The notes: a model not told the origin generated them from the letters alone. Numbered from the stretch's first letter, positions 41,894 through 53,684 are shown. The stretch: 64,000 bases of DNA from Spirogloea muscicola (GCA_009602725.1 WELB01000073.1:199764-263763); one strand, 5' to 3'. Numbers and translations: made by a program.

Positions 41894-44230
41894 TCAGTAG
41901 CTACGAGTGAGGAGCCTCATATCCGACAGACTTGCTGCCGGAAGACTATCCCCCTGACGAAAGCCAGAAGCTGCAGCGAGAGCACGGCCAGCACGCAGAT
42001 GCAAGGTGTGGGCCATGGACCGCTGAAGGGAGACTGACAATCGCATGCGATATACCTGGGCCCACGAGCCAGCGGCATTGAAGTCAGCCGGCTCAGCTCG
42101 CCTGCGGGACACAGCGCGCCGTGCAAGCCTGGCCAGCAGGTCGAGCCACTGGGACCCGAAGCCCTGTGCACGTCCATGGCCAGGGGTACGAACTCGTCTC
42201 CAGCGGGGTGGTCAGCGTGTTTGGCCGCTTTACTGCGAGCGGCCTTCGCCGCAGCATGGCCAGCCCGCGAGGCAGAGAGCTCCGTATTGGATCGGTCCAC
42301 CACATTGGAGTCACGTCTGCAATGACGCGCACGCCGCCTCCCGGCGTCGAGGCCACCAAGTCGACCCGGCCCGTTTGAAGTCCGCCGGCCTTCTGGAGGA
42401 TTGGCATGATGGAAGTGTTTTCCATCGCCACCGTTGAGCCCGGCTTCCACAAAGATGCCAAACATGGCATCCCTGAGGAGGTCGTGTGCAGCGGTGCGTT
42501 CACCTCCCATGGCGCAGCGGAGGACATGCGCCGCCAGCTCCGCCGGGTCTGCCGACCGTTCGCAGCACTCGCGCTGCAGCACGTTTAGCAGACAGGGCCG
42601 GGGGAGGCCCAGCAGGCGGTGGACTGCCGTGCGGAAAAGGTCATCCAGCATCCTGAGTGCATCGTAGTGGGGGAGCGCGGAGAGCCAGGCTGCCGCGCCA
42701 GGGGAGGAGGCCGACCGCAGCTGAGCATGGCCGCACACGTCTGTCGGAGGGAGGAGCCGCAGCGTGGCCGTGAAGGCCACCTTGTCGACCTCTGCCAAGT
42801 ATCGCGCCTGCGCCCGCGAGTCGATGGAGTGGGCCAGGTGCGCAAACGGGACCACGCTCTCCGCGAGGGCTGGGTGCTCCACGAGTGACTCGTGTTGAGA
42901 GGAGCGGAGCGCCACCTGAAAAGGCAACGAGCCGGTCTTTACCTCCGCCACAGGCTGCTGCAGCATGGGCCGCCCACCCTGGACGAAGCGCTGGGCCACC
43001 GACGTGGCGACCTGAGCCCAGCTGCCGAGATACGCTGGCCTGCAAATGCGAGCGAGTGAGCGGCAGCCGAGGCCGCCGTGACTGAGAGGAAGAGCAGCCT
43101 GGTGCACAGCAGCTGTCCAGTCGAGGAAGTCTGAGTGTCGGATGAAGGCCGCCACGCTCTCCATGACGCCGGTGTCGAACATGGCGCAGGCCTCCAGCAC
43201 CACAAGGCAGGGAGGTGTAGCCCGCGCAAGGTAGTGGGGCCGCTGGACGATGCTTCTGGTGAGCATGGCCAGGGAGGCAAGATAGAACTTGCATGTGACA
43301 ACGAGATATGAGTTGGTCGTCATTCATAAAAGTGGTAATCAATTACCATATCCTGCAGCTCTGGGAGGCGGGCAGCCGGTCGAAGGTGCTCCTGGAGCCG
43401 GGCGCGCAGCTGCGCGTCCACGACGGATGGCGTGCCGAGGGGAACCCCCAGGATGGTGAGGCCGTCCGGAGGAGTCTGGCAACCGGTGGGCAGAGGCACG
43501 GGGGCAGGCAGGCTGCGAGGCGACCACGCGACGCACTTCTCGGCCCGAATGGTCAAGCCGAGGGCGGCCAGCTGCTGCTGGACGGTGGCATTGGCTGCCA
43601 GCACATTCCCTGGGCTGCCGACCAGTGTGGTGTCGTCGGCGTAGATCGGCAGGAGGACGCTGGGGTGCGCCGCCGCAGTGGCCTTGAGAGCGCGAAAGTG
43701 AGCCAGCGCAAAAGAGAACCCGGCCAGAGGATCCCCCTCGCGTGTGCCCGTCCTCGACTGCAGCGTCTCCACCTCACCACTCCCTGTCCGCCACAGAAGG
43801 TCGCTGGGCTGGCCGTAGCCAAGGCGGAAGTAGGGAAGGAGGGAGGGGAAGGCCGCTCGCAGCTCCTCGGCGATGGCGCTGCTCTCTACGTTGTTGAAGG
43901 CGTTTTGCACATTAACAGCCAGGACCATCCAGTCAGGCTGGAGATCCAGGGCCGCGCGGACGCCGTGGACGACATCCTCCCCGCCGCTTCGTAGCCCAGC
44001 GCCGTCTTGATGTGGGGCAAGGTGGGTCTGCGCCTGCCTGGGATGTTGCTGCCACAGCGTGCGGGCCACCAAACGGTACAGAACCTCGCCGATGGCGATG
44101 GTGCGGACTCCGCCATTGGCCTCGGCGATGGCGAGGAGGTTGCTGGAGCAGAGCACCGAACGGGTAGCAGCAGGGACTTTCTCCTGGGCCACGAGCTGAC
44201 AGACTTGGAGCAGCGCCTGGAAGTCGGAGG
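41894..44230 (-). pseudogene. Large family-1 LINE: RT plus zinc knuckle plus RLE
   Basis: The first frame (44230 down to 43320) has the reverse-transcriptase palm: GVRTIAIGEVLYRLVARTLW, NAFNNVESSAIAEELR, GTREGDPLAGFSFALAHFRA, YADDTTLVG and IRAEKCVAWSP. The second frame (43300 down to about 42100) has the thumb/connector (RPHYLARATPP), the Cys/His knuckle with HVLRCAMGGERTAAHDLLRD, and the endonuclease DLVASTPGGGVRVIADV. A shift near 42100 leads to the C-terminus MRLLTRSY at 41894. Between the first two frames is a 59-nt segment that begins GTAATT and ends CAAG; removing it joins them in frame. The 5' end is replaced by hairpin modules at 44240-44400. Sequence-specific RLE LINEs nick DNA and prime cDNA synthesis at the target. 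Confidence 0.88.
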
Positions 44231-44239
44231 CCTCGAAGA

Positions 44240-44400
44240 AGCCTTCGTTCATTCTTTTCTGGGCTGGCTTTTTCCAGCCCCTATCCTCAATGGGCGAGCC
44301 CTTCTTCGAAGAAGACGCTTCCAGGACAGGGCGAAGGCTGGGAGAGGCCAGCCCAGAGAAAAGAATGAACAAAGTTCGAAGGGGCCAGGGAAAGCGCCAA
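44240..44400. repeat. Nested hairpin modules in opposite orientation
   Basis: A forward copy (44247-44312; GGGCTGGCTTTTTCCAGCCC) is bracketed by TCGAAGAAG on both sides (44234-44242 and 44313-44321). It is followed by a reverse copy to about 44395. Confidence 0.7.
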
Positions 44401-44470
44401 TACATTCAGGATACCAGGAGACAGATACTCCGACCTGCGGCTGCTTAGTAGGGGTTACTGAGTGTTTTGT
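44400..44470 (+). mobile_element. Family-1 LINE 3' end (severely truncated)
   Basis: TACCAGGAGACAGATACTCC...CTGCTTAGTAGGGGTTACTGAGTG is the coding 3' end (SDLRLLSRGY) and stop of a plus-strand LINE, about 60 bp long, followed by the tail start. Confidence 0.65.
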
Positions 44471-44479
44471 AGCTACTTG

Positions 44480-47258
44480 AGCCAAGCCAACGCACGGTGA
44501 TGCTAGCCAGGATTCAGCGTTTTGAGGGCGGTGCATGGGAGCAGCTCCTGGAGGAGCATCGCACAGCTGTCCAGGTGTCCCAGGCGGATCGGCCCACCCC
44601 AGCCACCTCAGAGGCTTCAGCTGTCCGCCGAGCCATTCGTTTCGGCCGCGCAGGGGACCTTTCCCGAGCTGCCCAAGCTCTGGACCCAGCCACCCCAGCA
44701 CCTCACGACGCAGAAGCAAGCGCGGCCAGATTAACTGGTGGCTGGGAGAGGCCAGCCCAAAAGAATGGACAAGGTCTGACGCAGAGACCCTTGCTGCTCT
44801 CCAGACCCTCCACCCCCCTGCCCCAAGCTTCCTACCCCCCTGGCTCGAGGAGTTTCAGCCCCCGACCACGGTGGACCTCAATCCAGCAGCTCTTCGGACA
44901 GCGCTGGTGCAGAGCCGGAAAGCAGCGGCCGGAGGGCCCTCGAGCTTGCTCTTTGAACACCTTCGAGAGCTCTGGCTCGACGACGAGGCGGGTGACTTCA
45001 GTCTGCTGCACAAAGTGTGCCAAGCGGTTGCGCGCGGCCTCCTCCCACCCAAGGCCCGGGCGGCACTCACCAGCAGCACTCTGCTCGCTCTCTCCAAGCC
45101 CACCAGAGGCGTCCGACCAATTGCGATGGGCGAGGTCCTTACCCGACTGGTTTCAAAAACCGTATTCCAGCAGAACAGAGAGGCGGCGCAGCTCCACTTC
45201 TCTCCACACCAGTTTGGCGCAGGGCTGTCTGCGGGCGCGGAGACAGTGGTTCATGGTCTACGTGTTGCCCTAGACTGCAATCCCGATTGGATGGCTCTAT
45301 CTGTGGACGTGAAGAATGCCTTTAACAGTGTTGACAGAGGTGTCATCGCCGAGGAGCTGCGCACGCATTTTCCCTCCCTCATCCCTTTCTTCCGGTGTTC
45401 CTACGGAGCACCCTCCCGACTGCTCTGGGGAGCGGGCACGTCACAGGTGGTCTTGCAATCCAGCACAGGCACCCGGCAGGGAGACCCTTTGGGCGGGTTC
45501 CTCTTTGCATTGGCACACCTACGTGCGCTGCGTAATACGGCGAAGGCCCACCCTGCCGTGCTAATCCCAAGCTACGCCGACGACACCACCCTGGTGGGAC
45601 CCCCAACTGAAGTCACCAGCGCTTACAGCACGTTGGAGCGCGAGCTTCACAGCCTCGGCCTCAGCATCCGGCCCGAGAAGTGTTCAGCCTGGTCTCCAGC
45701 CGGCATCACCTCCCTCCAGCAAGCTGCCGGCCGGGTGCCAGACCCCACCACTCGGTCTGGTGGTGCTTGGAGCCCCGTCGGGGGCTGCTGCGCATGTGGA
45801 GCAAGTTGTGGAGTCCACCCTTGAGAACCATCTCCGGACCCTCCCGGCCCTCCCCTCCCTACAGGACGCGCAGCTTGCGGTGGCCATCCTCACCCGGTGT
45901 GTGGCCCAGCGTCCCACTTACCTGTTGCGGATTGTGCCCCCCACCACTGCACTAAACGCCATCTACTCTATCGTGGACTCCAGACTCCAACAGGCTCTTC
46001 ATGGCCTGGTGGACCATCCCGACCTATCCGCCACGCCGGCGGCCATCCTACAGTGTACCCTACCCACCAGTAAAGGCGGCCTTGGGTGCCGTCCATTGGC
46101 TCGCCTGTCCCAAGCAGCTCACCTGGGTTGCTGGGCCCAAGTGGCCTCCACCATCTCCAGTCGCTTCATCCTGAGGGGCCAGGCTGTTTTAGCACCCGCC
46201 ATAGCGGGTGTTGCAACAGGGAACCTGCCCTTCCAGCTTTCTCTAAACGCAGCACTACGTGACCTCTCGCGCTGCTTACCAACGCTTGCAGAGGGTCATG
46301 CAGATTTTGCGGCATGGGCACGCTGTTCTGATAGGAAAGCGCAGGGCCTTTACTCTCACGCTGCGGACGTGCAGGCCGCCTCTGAATTGCAGGGACTGCT
46401 CAAGGACGATGGACGTGGCCTCACCCGGCTTCTCTCCATCAGCTCCCCAGGCGCGTCGGAGTGGTTAAATGCTCTGCCGATATACGAGTCCCTTCGGCTC
46501 TCAGACAACCTGTTTCGTACCGCGCTCCATCACCACCTCGGCCTCCCCCCCCCTTGCTTGGCTGGCATCCGCCAGTGCGAGTGTGGCCACATTGCCGATG
46601 ACAAGCTCGCCCTAGCTGCGCACATGCTGAGGTGTGCTGAAGGGGGTGAGCGCATTGCCTCCCACGACTTACTCATGGATACAATGTTTGGAATTTTGCG
46701 AGAGGCGGGGTATCATCCGGCGATGGAGGTGTCCGGCATCATGCCAATCTCCTTCAGGCGCGGCAAGCCATACGTGCGGCGTCTGGACGTGGTCGCCACC
46801 CCCCGGGGCGGTGGGCCTCGTCTGCTCCTGGACGTGGTACTGATCGACGCATACAAGGCTGGCGCACCCACGTCAACCGTGTCTGGCTGGGCCACGTCTA
46901 GCGCGGAGCGCAAGGAGCGGCACTACCAGGACCATCCCCGAGGGGACCATCTTTGCCCGTGTGCCATGGATATCTACGGCGGCTACGGCGTGAATGGTCC
47001 TCCCTGATCCAGCATCTGGCCCGGCTGGTTGATGCGCGTCGTAAAAGTCGGGGGGGCAGCTTGGGCCACTCCAGCATTCCACAGGCCTTAATTGCATATT
47101 ACAGAATGCGGCCCTCGCTTTGTTTGCTGCGCTCGCAAGCATTGGCTCTTCATCAACGTGCAGGGCGTGCTCTAAGTCAGGCCTCCGGCTTTCGTGGCGG
47201 TGCTCCAGCTCCCCAAGTTAGCTTGTCCGATTTGTTTGTGCTCTCCCGTGGGTACTAA
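44480..47258 (+). pseudogene. Large family-1 LINE: N-terminal region, RT, knuckle, RLE
   Basis: The most complete copy. 44497-44713 encodes the upstream region (RAIRFGRAGDLSRAAQALDP). After a 64-bp hairpin insert it continues TLAALQTLHPPAPSFLPPW. The RT palm follows: GVRPIAMGEVLTRLVSKTVF, KNAFNSVDRGVIAEELR, GTRQGDPLGGFLFALAHLRA and YADDTTLVG (about 45575-45601). A frameshift near 45740 leads to the second frame (45760-47007): thumb, QCECGHIADDKLALAAHMLR-type CCHC knuckle and GGER. It continues with the endonuclease VVATPRGGGPRLLLDVVLID...KERHY. Another shift near 46990 gives the C-terminus to LFVLSRGY, stop at 47256-47258. It needs three repairs, so it is inactive, but the catalytic YADD is intact. 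Confidence 0.9.
44714..44777 (-). mobile_element. Solo 64-bp hairpin element with 7-bp target duplication
   Basis: It is flanked by GACGCAG at 44707-44713 and 44778-44784 inside the LINE coding sequence. Removing the insert plus one duplicate restores the reading HDAETLAAL. In element orientation it runs AGACCTTGTCCATTC, then GGGCTGGCCTCTCCCAGCC, then ATCTGGCCGCGCTTGCTT. Confidence 0.9.
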
Positions 47259-47339
47259 TGTCACCTTAGGCACCTTAGTTTAGGTCTCTGTATTATGTAG
47301 CCTTGTTTAGTTTGCACTCGCCTCTGCTTGAACTGTGTA

Positions 47340-47480
47340 TTGGCTTGAATTGGCCTCCCTTTGTTTTCAACCCCGCGCGCCTTCCTTCTATTCCCTGTGT
47401 GTAAAGTAAAAGGGCCGGAAGGCGCCAAACGATCGAATCTACTCTCCGTGACTTCTGCTAGAAGAAAAGAAGCAAGCGCG
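47340..47480. repeat. Second short repeat family and hairpin remnant
   Basis: GGCTTGAATTGGCCTCCCTT...CCCCGCGCGCCTTCC matches 3935-3990. A GCAAGCGCGGCCAGATTAAC hairpin-subtype fragment starts at 47472. Confidence 0.6.
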
Positions 47481-47499
47481 GCCAGATTAACTGGTGGCT

Positions 47500-48040
47500 G
47501 GAAGAGAAGTGGTCACCCGACGAATCCCAGAAGTAACAGACAGACAAGGTGCGCTGCCATTTCAGGTGTCGCTCCCCTCGGCCCACCAGGAGATGCTGGC
47601 AGCGGAGCACCCGGACCTGCCGGAAAGGCGGTCAATTCTGAGCTTCGACCTGATTCACTTCGTTCTTCTGGGCTGGCCATACACAGCCCCCGCCCCCTTC
47701 TGAAGGGCTCACTTCTCTTCATTTTGAGCATCTCGCGCCGACTGCCGACCTGGGCGTGCAGGCGCGCTACACCGCCGAGCTGGACAAGGCGGCCTTCGCA
47801 ACCGCCCTGCAGCTGCTTCCGGAGCCCGAACGGCGAGGGCGCACTCGACTGCAGTCGGCCTCCTCACCTGGGGCAGTGGCTGATGGCCCTCCCCCTCAAC
47901 GACTCGCTCCAAATCCCGAACGAGGCCTTCCTGATAGCCGTCAATCGGCTCCTACAGAAAGAAAGTGGCTCTCCCAGACGGGGCAGGGGCTGTAAAGAGC
48001 CAGCCTAAAAACAATTGACAAGGTCCGAAGGGGCCAACAA
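47500..48040 (+). pseudogene. Family-1 LINE middle fragment carrying two hairpin elements
   Basis: The frame resembles the thumb/connector of the large LINEs: GALPFQVSLPSAHQEMLAAE, QARYTAELDKAAFATALQLL and MALPLNDSLQIPNEAFLIAV. A hairpin element at 47644-47720 interrupts it, flanked by ATTCTGAGC (47635-47643) and ATTTTGAGC (47721-47729). A second, reverse module truncates it at 47965-48040. Confidence 0.75.
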
Positions 48041-48069
48041 GCGCTTTCCCAAAGCTTTCCGGGTAGAAT

Positions 48070-48190
48070 AATTACTTAGAACCTCTCCTTAGAGCCGCAA
48101 ATCCAAAAGACTAGCAGCTGGAAAGCAATTCCCTTGACAAAAGCTAAGGCTGCAGCTAGAGCACGGCCAGCACGCAGATGCAAGGTGTGG
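48070..48190 (-). mobile_element. Family-1 LINE 3' end
   Basis: Reverse reading gives HLRAGRALAAALAFVKGIAF and the CTGCTAGTCTTTTGGATTTG end, with its UTR hairpin at 47965-48040. It is truncated at a VHGP segment. Confidence 0.65.
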
Positions 48191-48960
48191 TCCATGGACC
48201 GCTCCTTGTTCTGCCGCCGCCATGCCTCGAGGGGGTGGTGCAGTGGGAATGTGGTGATCAAGGGGCCAAGGCTGCTGATCTGGCTGCACACGTCCTCCGC
48301 TGTGCGCACGGCAGAGACGGAAAGCAGGCCACGACCTCCTCCACAATGTCATGCACGGCAGCTTCTGGAGACTGGCTTTGCGGTGGCCACAGAGAACACG
48401 TCGGTCATGCCACTCCTGCAAAAGGACGACGGCAGTCACGCCCGGCGGGTCGACCTGCTGGCCACTCCACTGGCTGGTGGGCCGCGCCTGATTGCGGTGG
48501 TGATGACAGAGGCATTTGATCAAGCCAACCCCACTGTATATGCATCCAAGGCAGGGCATGCAGTGGCAGGTGACACTCGAGGAAGGAGGCTAAGTATGCC
48601 GATCATCTGCCGGAAGACTGAGTGTTTTCCTCTTGCTAACGACGTCCACGGGGCGTTCGGCGCTCGGTGGCTCGAGCACCTGCATCGGCTCGTGCGCAAT
48701 GCAATTTCCCGACGATTTCAAAATGAGCAGGCCGACTTCAATGCGGCAGGCTCTCTCGCCCAGGTATATCGCATGCGCCTGTCAGTATTCCTGCAGCGGT
48801 CAATGGCACACGTTTCATCTGTGTGCAGGTCGTGCTTTGGCTGCAGCCTTTGGCTATAAACAGGGGACAAGGTTGTGAAGGCCGGCCAGGAAAAACAGCT
48901 CGTCAGGGGACCTCCCCGCTGAGTAATTCTCCGACCTGCGGCTGCTCAAAAGGGTAACTG
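48190..48960 (+). pseudogene. Family-1 LINE knuckle/endonuclease fragment
   Basis: It contains LPPPCLEGVVQWECGDQGAK, HVLRCAHGRDGK, then after a shift ATENTSVMPLLQKDDGSHAR, RVDLLATPLAGGPRLIAVVM and FPLANDVHGAFGARWLEHL. It ends near 48955 with the LRLLKRVTD-like tail. There are at least three frameshifts. The second metal-site position (DVV in relatives) reads AVV. Confidence 0.75.
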
Positions 48961-49009
48961 ATCATCCAGTGGCCACTCAGGTCGCTGTGTGCATCCAGTG
49001 GCCCCTTCG

Positions 49010-49080
49010 GAGTCTGTCCAAGCTTTTTCCAGGGCTTGGCCGATCACAGCCATCGCCCGCTACTGGAAGAGTCTTACTTC
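49010..49080 (+). repeat. Hairpin module upstream of the PPR gene
   Basis: CCCCTTCGGAGTCTGTCC, GGGCTTGGCCGATCACAGCC, then CTACTGGAAGAGTC. Confidence 0.7.
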
Positions 49081-49413
49081 TCTAGAATAAAGTGGGCCAG
49101 CGAATCTCGAATCTGATCAAGGCACCACGCTGTGTAGGGTTGCAGGCCAGGCTCCTCAGCACGGGGGTTAGGAAACAAACCCCGCCCCCCCCCAAAACCC
49201 CAGCAACCGCCTCTATCTAAGCCGGAAAGTCCGGCGGGCGCGGCAGCGCCGCTTCCGGCGGTAATCGCGCGGCTCGAGCCACGACGCGGCGGGTCCAGGA
49301 CGCCATGGCGCCCGGCGCTCTCGTGTCGCTCTGCAGGCGAGGCTGCCATTGCCGCGTCGCTGCCGTTGCGGTGTTGAGGGGCTCCTCCCGAGAAGCCCTC
49401 GCCTGACGGTGCG

Positions 49414-52400
49414 GTGACGCGCACTTGCAGGCACTGGCGGCGGCCGCGGCACCAGGAGGTGGCGGCGGGGGTTGAGCTTTGGTGTCGAGGAGCTTTGCTG
49501 GTCTCCCTGCGGTGCTTGTCCGCCAGCGGTGGTAGTGGCGCCGGTAGTGGCGCCGCTCAGCGCGGCGGTGCCAGTGGCGGGACGCGCGGGAAGGCGAACG
49601 AGGGCCCGCGCCGCTGGGGCCCTCGCTGGAGTGCCGCAGAGCCTGCGGGCGGTGCGTCGTCGTTGTCGCCATCGTCGCTGCCGCCGTCACGGCGCCCCCG
49701 GCGGCCATGGCCACCGGCGGAGGCGCATACGCCGGCGGTGGCGGCGCCCAAGTACGTGCGGGCCATCGGCCGCAAGCGCGGCCAGCGGGAGGCCGAGCTG
49801 CGCGCCAGCATGGCCGAGCTGCGCGCGGAGCTGCGGCGGGAGGGCCTGGTGGAGCCCACGCCCGAGTGGCGCTCCGCCCGGCGCGCCGCCGTGGTGGCCG
49901 ACGTCGCGGCCTGCCGTCCGGGGCCGCTGGTGAAGCTCCTCAACGCCCAGCGCGCCTGGCTGGGCCTCGACGACGGCCGCCTCGTCGCGCGAGCCCTCCT
50001 GGAGCGCGGCGACGTCCTGCGCGCCATCCGAGTGAGACAACGCGTCCCCTGCCGCTCCATCTTTCTGACAGTATAGCAGCCACAAGGCAATGCAATGGCA
50101 GCTTTGCTGGCTGCAGCATCCACTGTTGCCAAGTTCCTCCTGCGACGAGCGAGCTCCACTATGGCGACCCCTGCTCGTTGTGGACAGCTTCAGGAGAGCT
50201 TGCGCAGCTGAGGGTCAAGGACTTGGGGTTTAAGGCTGAGGACTTGGACACACTATGCTTATTTCTCATGTTTCTGAAAGGTCTGAGGTGGTTGCAAGCT
50301 TTAAGGGCACAAGGGCTTGATACGAAGCTCATGTGCTCCGCAACCCGAGCTGCCTAGCCAGGTCCTGAAGTGGATGCGGATGCGGCCGTGGTTTGAGCCA
50401 GACGTGCAGCTCTATAAGGGCCTCATCCTTGGCGCTGCCCGACTGAGCAAGATGTCGCGCGTCCGCGAGCTGCTGGCCATGCTCGCCGAGGCCGGCCGCG
50501 CACCGGACGCGGAGACGTATGCGGCCATCATCGAGGGCTACCTGGCCAAGGACGTCGACAATGACGACGCAGTGGTGCTCGAGCGCGCGTGGGAGGCGTA
50601 CCGCAGCATGGGTCGCTTCGGCGAGCACATGCCCTCGCCGGCTCTGCAGGTCAGGTCACTGCTGCGGCCTTGTGAGCCCCTGCAGCAAGTACTAAACTCC
50701 TGATGCAGCCGAGTTGTTGCCAACAATTGTCATCATCACAGCTGCTGCCTTGCGTCATGCAGGAGAAGCTACTGCAGGCTACAGCCGCCTCGCGGTGGGG
50801 TTGGCAATTTGCGCCCGCTGCGGAAGTCCTTGCCAATGACCTGGCCTCCTGCGGCTTGGAGGTAGTGCGCTCGCTGACACATTGCTCATCCGCTTGTATG
50901 GCTGACGTAGACACAGCTCGACGAGATTGTCTTATGCTTGTCAACACCCGCCACGGGTTACCAATTTGTGAAGCACGCTTGCGAAGCTTGGACAGCTCAC
51001 ATCTTTGAGAGCTTGGTGACATTATTGCTCGCCAGATTGGCTGCGAGAGGTACGGCATGCTCATTCGGCTTGCGGGGCGAAGTGGCGACCTTCCCCGGGT
51101 GGATAGGTTGATGCTCGAGATGGCCGCGGCAGGCTTCCCACCGGGTGCTGGCGAGCACGCAGCTGTCATCCAGGCCTGCGCTCGCCTAATGCCAGGAAGA
51201 AAGCAGATGCTGGCAGGTGGAGTGGATGCAGCAGGAGAAGTGTCCGAGAAGGCCGTTGCTGGGATGTCTGCAGGTGCCCCTGGCAGGAGCAGGAGCGACG
51301 TTGTGACGGAATTGGGGCTGGAGCCCATTGTGGAAAGGGCTGAGCAGGCGCTTGCTTCAATACTGTCTGTCAATCAAGTGCCTTCTGCCAGTGAATTCTG
51401 TGCTCTCATCCAAGTTTATTCCGATGCTGGACTGCTAGAGAAGGCTGAAGCAACATACCAAAGTCTCAAGGAGTCTGGCATTGCTGTCACGTATGAGGTG
51501 AGTAAGGTCAACCTGCTCCACTATATTTCTATTTCTGTAGATTATGAAGGACGCCAATTTATTAGCAGCAGCTGCTTTGAGCATCATCTCTGTCGCAGGT
51601 AGCTGTGACCCAGGCTGCAGGGTCCTGATCTGACGACTTGATACTTTGAGCTCTCTTTGCAGGTTGGCAGGATCTACTTGGAAGTGCTTAGAAGAAAGAA
51701 GCACTTTGGTAAGGCCTTGGATCTGCTCAAGGACATGAAGGACGCTGGAGTGTCGCCTCTGGAGGCCATGTATACAAGGATCCTTCATTTCGCTCGTGAC
51801 CTGGACGACGTCAAGGCGGCTGAGCTTCTGGTAGAAGACATGGCAGTGTCGGGCCTGAAGTACACAATGGAGGTCTGCATTGCCCTTCTCGACCTGTACA
51901 CGAAGGGCGGGCACATGGACAAGGCCAGGCACGTCTACGATGGCATGAGAAGCCCGCTGGGTTTGGGTGTCAATACTGTTGTGTTCTGTCTCATGCTTGA
52001 GGGCTACGGGCGGGTCGGCAACAAGGAGGCCATCAAGGGGGTGCACACGCACATGACGGCCTGGTCGGCGAAGAAGTATACGCTGACAAGAGAGGCGCAG
52101 GACTACTTGCTTGACGCGCTGGGACAGCAGGCTGGTGAGAGCCAAGAGCAGAGCCCAGAGCCGAAGCTGGTGCCGCAGCAGCGCGAGGCGCTCGTGGGCG
52201 CGCTGCTGGGCGGAGCAAGGGTCGTCCCTTGCAATGACAGTGGCGGCGGCTACGGGGTGGAGCTTGTCCTTCCCGAGCGCCTCGTGGTGCACTTTGCGAT
52301 GCTTTACAAGGGCTTGCTGCAGGATGTCACGACGTCAGATGCAACGAGTGTGGCCAGCGGTCACTCAAGAAGCAGCAGTGGGAATACAGAGGAAGCCGTA

Positions 52401-52916
52401 GGTCCTCAGTCTGTTGCTGCACCCTCTCTCATCCCTTTCAAGCTCCGCAGTCATCGATCATTGCAATTTTACTTCCACCAGTACAGCCCGGGAGGCATTC
52501 CCAGGATTCCACCCCTCATACACAGGTGGCTACACGCACGCGTGCTGACATACTGGTACATGTACTCCGGCCACTTCTGCCCGTCTTCTGGCAGCCTTGT
52601 GTTCCAAGCAGGCAAGTATTCGCAGAAGGAGGTGAAGTTGGTCCTCAGAACACTCAAGTTCCGGGCGGTTGACTGCAGTCATGTCGTTGGGGAGAGCGGT
52701 GGGTCTGTAATTAGAGTCACTGGTAGGTCGTGTGTGTGGTTGTGGAAGCTCATGGAGCAGCATCTACTGCCCGAATATGCAGCAGAGATTCAGTCGGGCC
52801 TTAAGGCTCATGGAAATGTCAGTCACATTGAGAATAAGTTGGAGGAAATTACAGGGCCATGGACCTCAGATCTTGACTCTGAGATGTATTGCCAAGAACA
52901 GAAGGGAGGATTTTAA
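49414..52916 (+). CDS. PPR protein with C-terminal LAGLIDADG-type domain (OTP51-like)
   Basis: A multi-exon gene. Exon 1 ends at 50031 (donor GTGAGA). It encodes an Arg/Ser/Ala-rich leader like a transit peptide, then YVRAIGRKRGQREAELRASM; its start is unresolved (an upstream ATG at 49304 is in another frame). Exon 2 is 50362-50649 (LYKGLILGAARLSKMSRVRE; DAETYAAIIEGYL). At least one exon between 50.75 and 51.05 kb is uncertain. A further exon ends at 51497 (EFCALIQVYSDAGLLEKAEA). The last runs from 51663 to 52916 with more PPR helices (YTRILHFARDLDDVKAAELL). The end, HRWLHARVLTYWYMYSGHF ... CVWLWKLMEQHLLPEY, matches the LAGLIDADG fold with the acidic catalytic position absent. In plants such proteins (OTP51) aid organelle intron splicing; the target here is unknown. 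Confidence 0.8.
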
Positions 52917-52919
52917 TCT

Positions 52920-53680
52920 GCCAAGACAGAGCTACGCAGATGGTGCAAGTATAACGCCGTTGTTGTGAAGAATGATGTCTGTCACAATGTGGATGAGTTG
53001 GGGGCTCTGGATGTGTAGTCAACCTTGCATGTGGTACATTCGGTGGAGCTGGGCCGTTGCAAGAGAGCTACAATGAGGCTATACTGTTCAAGCTTTCATC
53101 TATAGAATGTAGTGACGTGGAGTGCTCAGAGCTCAGTCCGTCGCGGGACTCTAGAGCACAGTGCATATCAACCAAGGCAAAGGTAGCAGCGCATGGGGGA
53201 CTGGTGGGTCCATTGAGATATATTGAAGCCTCATGGGCCTCCCTCTTGACTCAGTAAACAAGCAGTATAATCCTAGCTAGCCCTCTCTGTGCACCAACTC
53301 TGAATCGCGGTGTATCCAAGTCAGATACCACATTGACATGTCACCAATGAAGTAGCCCCTCAGATTTCATGCTTGCTGCTAGTGCAAGACATTTGCATTG
53401 ACGTGAAGAAACAACAGTTGTGTCGAAATTGAAGATGATGAAAGCAGACCAGGGATAAGGATAGAGGTTTAACGGACATCCTGGGATTGTTAGCTGCACG
53501 CTGACAGTAAGCAGTTCTTAGGCAAAGTCAGAGATATCTGAACAATCCGGTACCTTAGCCACTACTACATGATAGCATCAGGTATGACAGACCAGCAGAT
53601 CTCATGGCAGAGATGGGCTCAATGTGGCCCAACAGCCGTTTTAAATTTAGATGTTATGCGGAGATACAGTGTAGCGACGG
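52920..53680. other. 3' flank of the PPR gene, no further gene
   Basis: AT-richer sequence with short frames only. The first few hundred bases are probably the PPR gene's 3' UTR. Confidence 0.5.
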
Positions 53681-53684
53681 GCTC

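Noticed and set aside
44714-44777. Hairpin modules as introner-type introns
   Set aside because: The flanks do not give GT...AG borders at the insertion sites checked, and the 71-bp net insertion shifts the frame rather than being precisely spliceable.
49557-50159. Long minus-strand ORFs opposite the PPR gene first exon
   Set aside because: GC-rich antisense shadows; the plus strand carries the PPR leader and a consistent splice donor.
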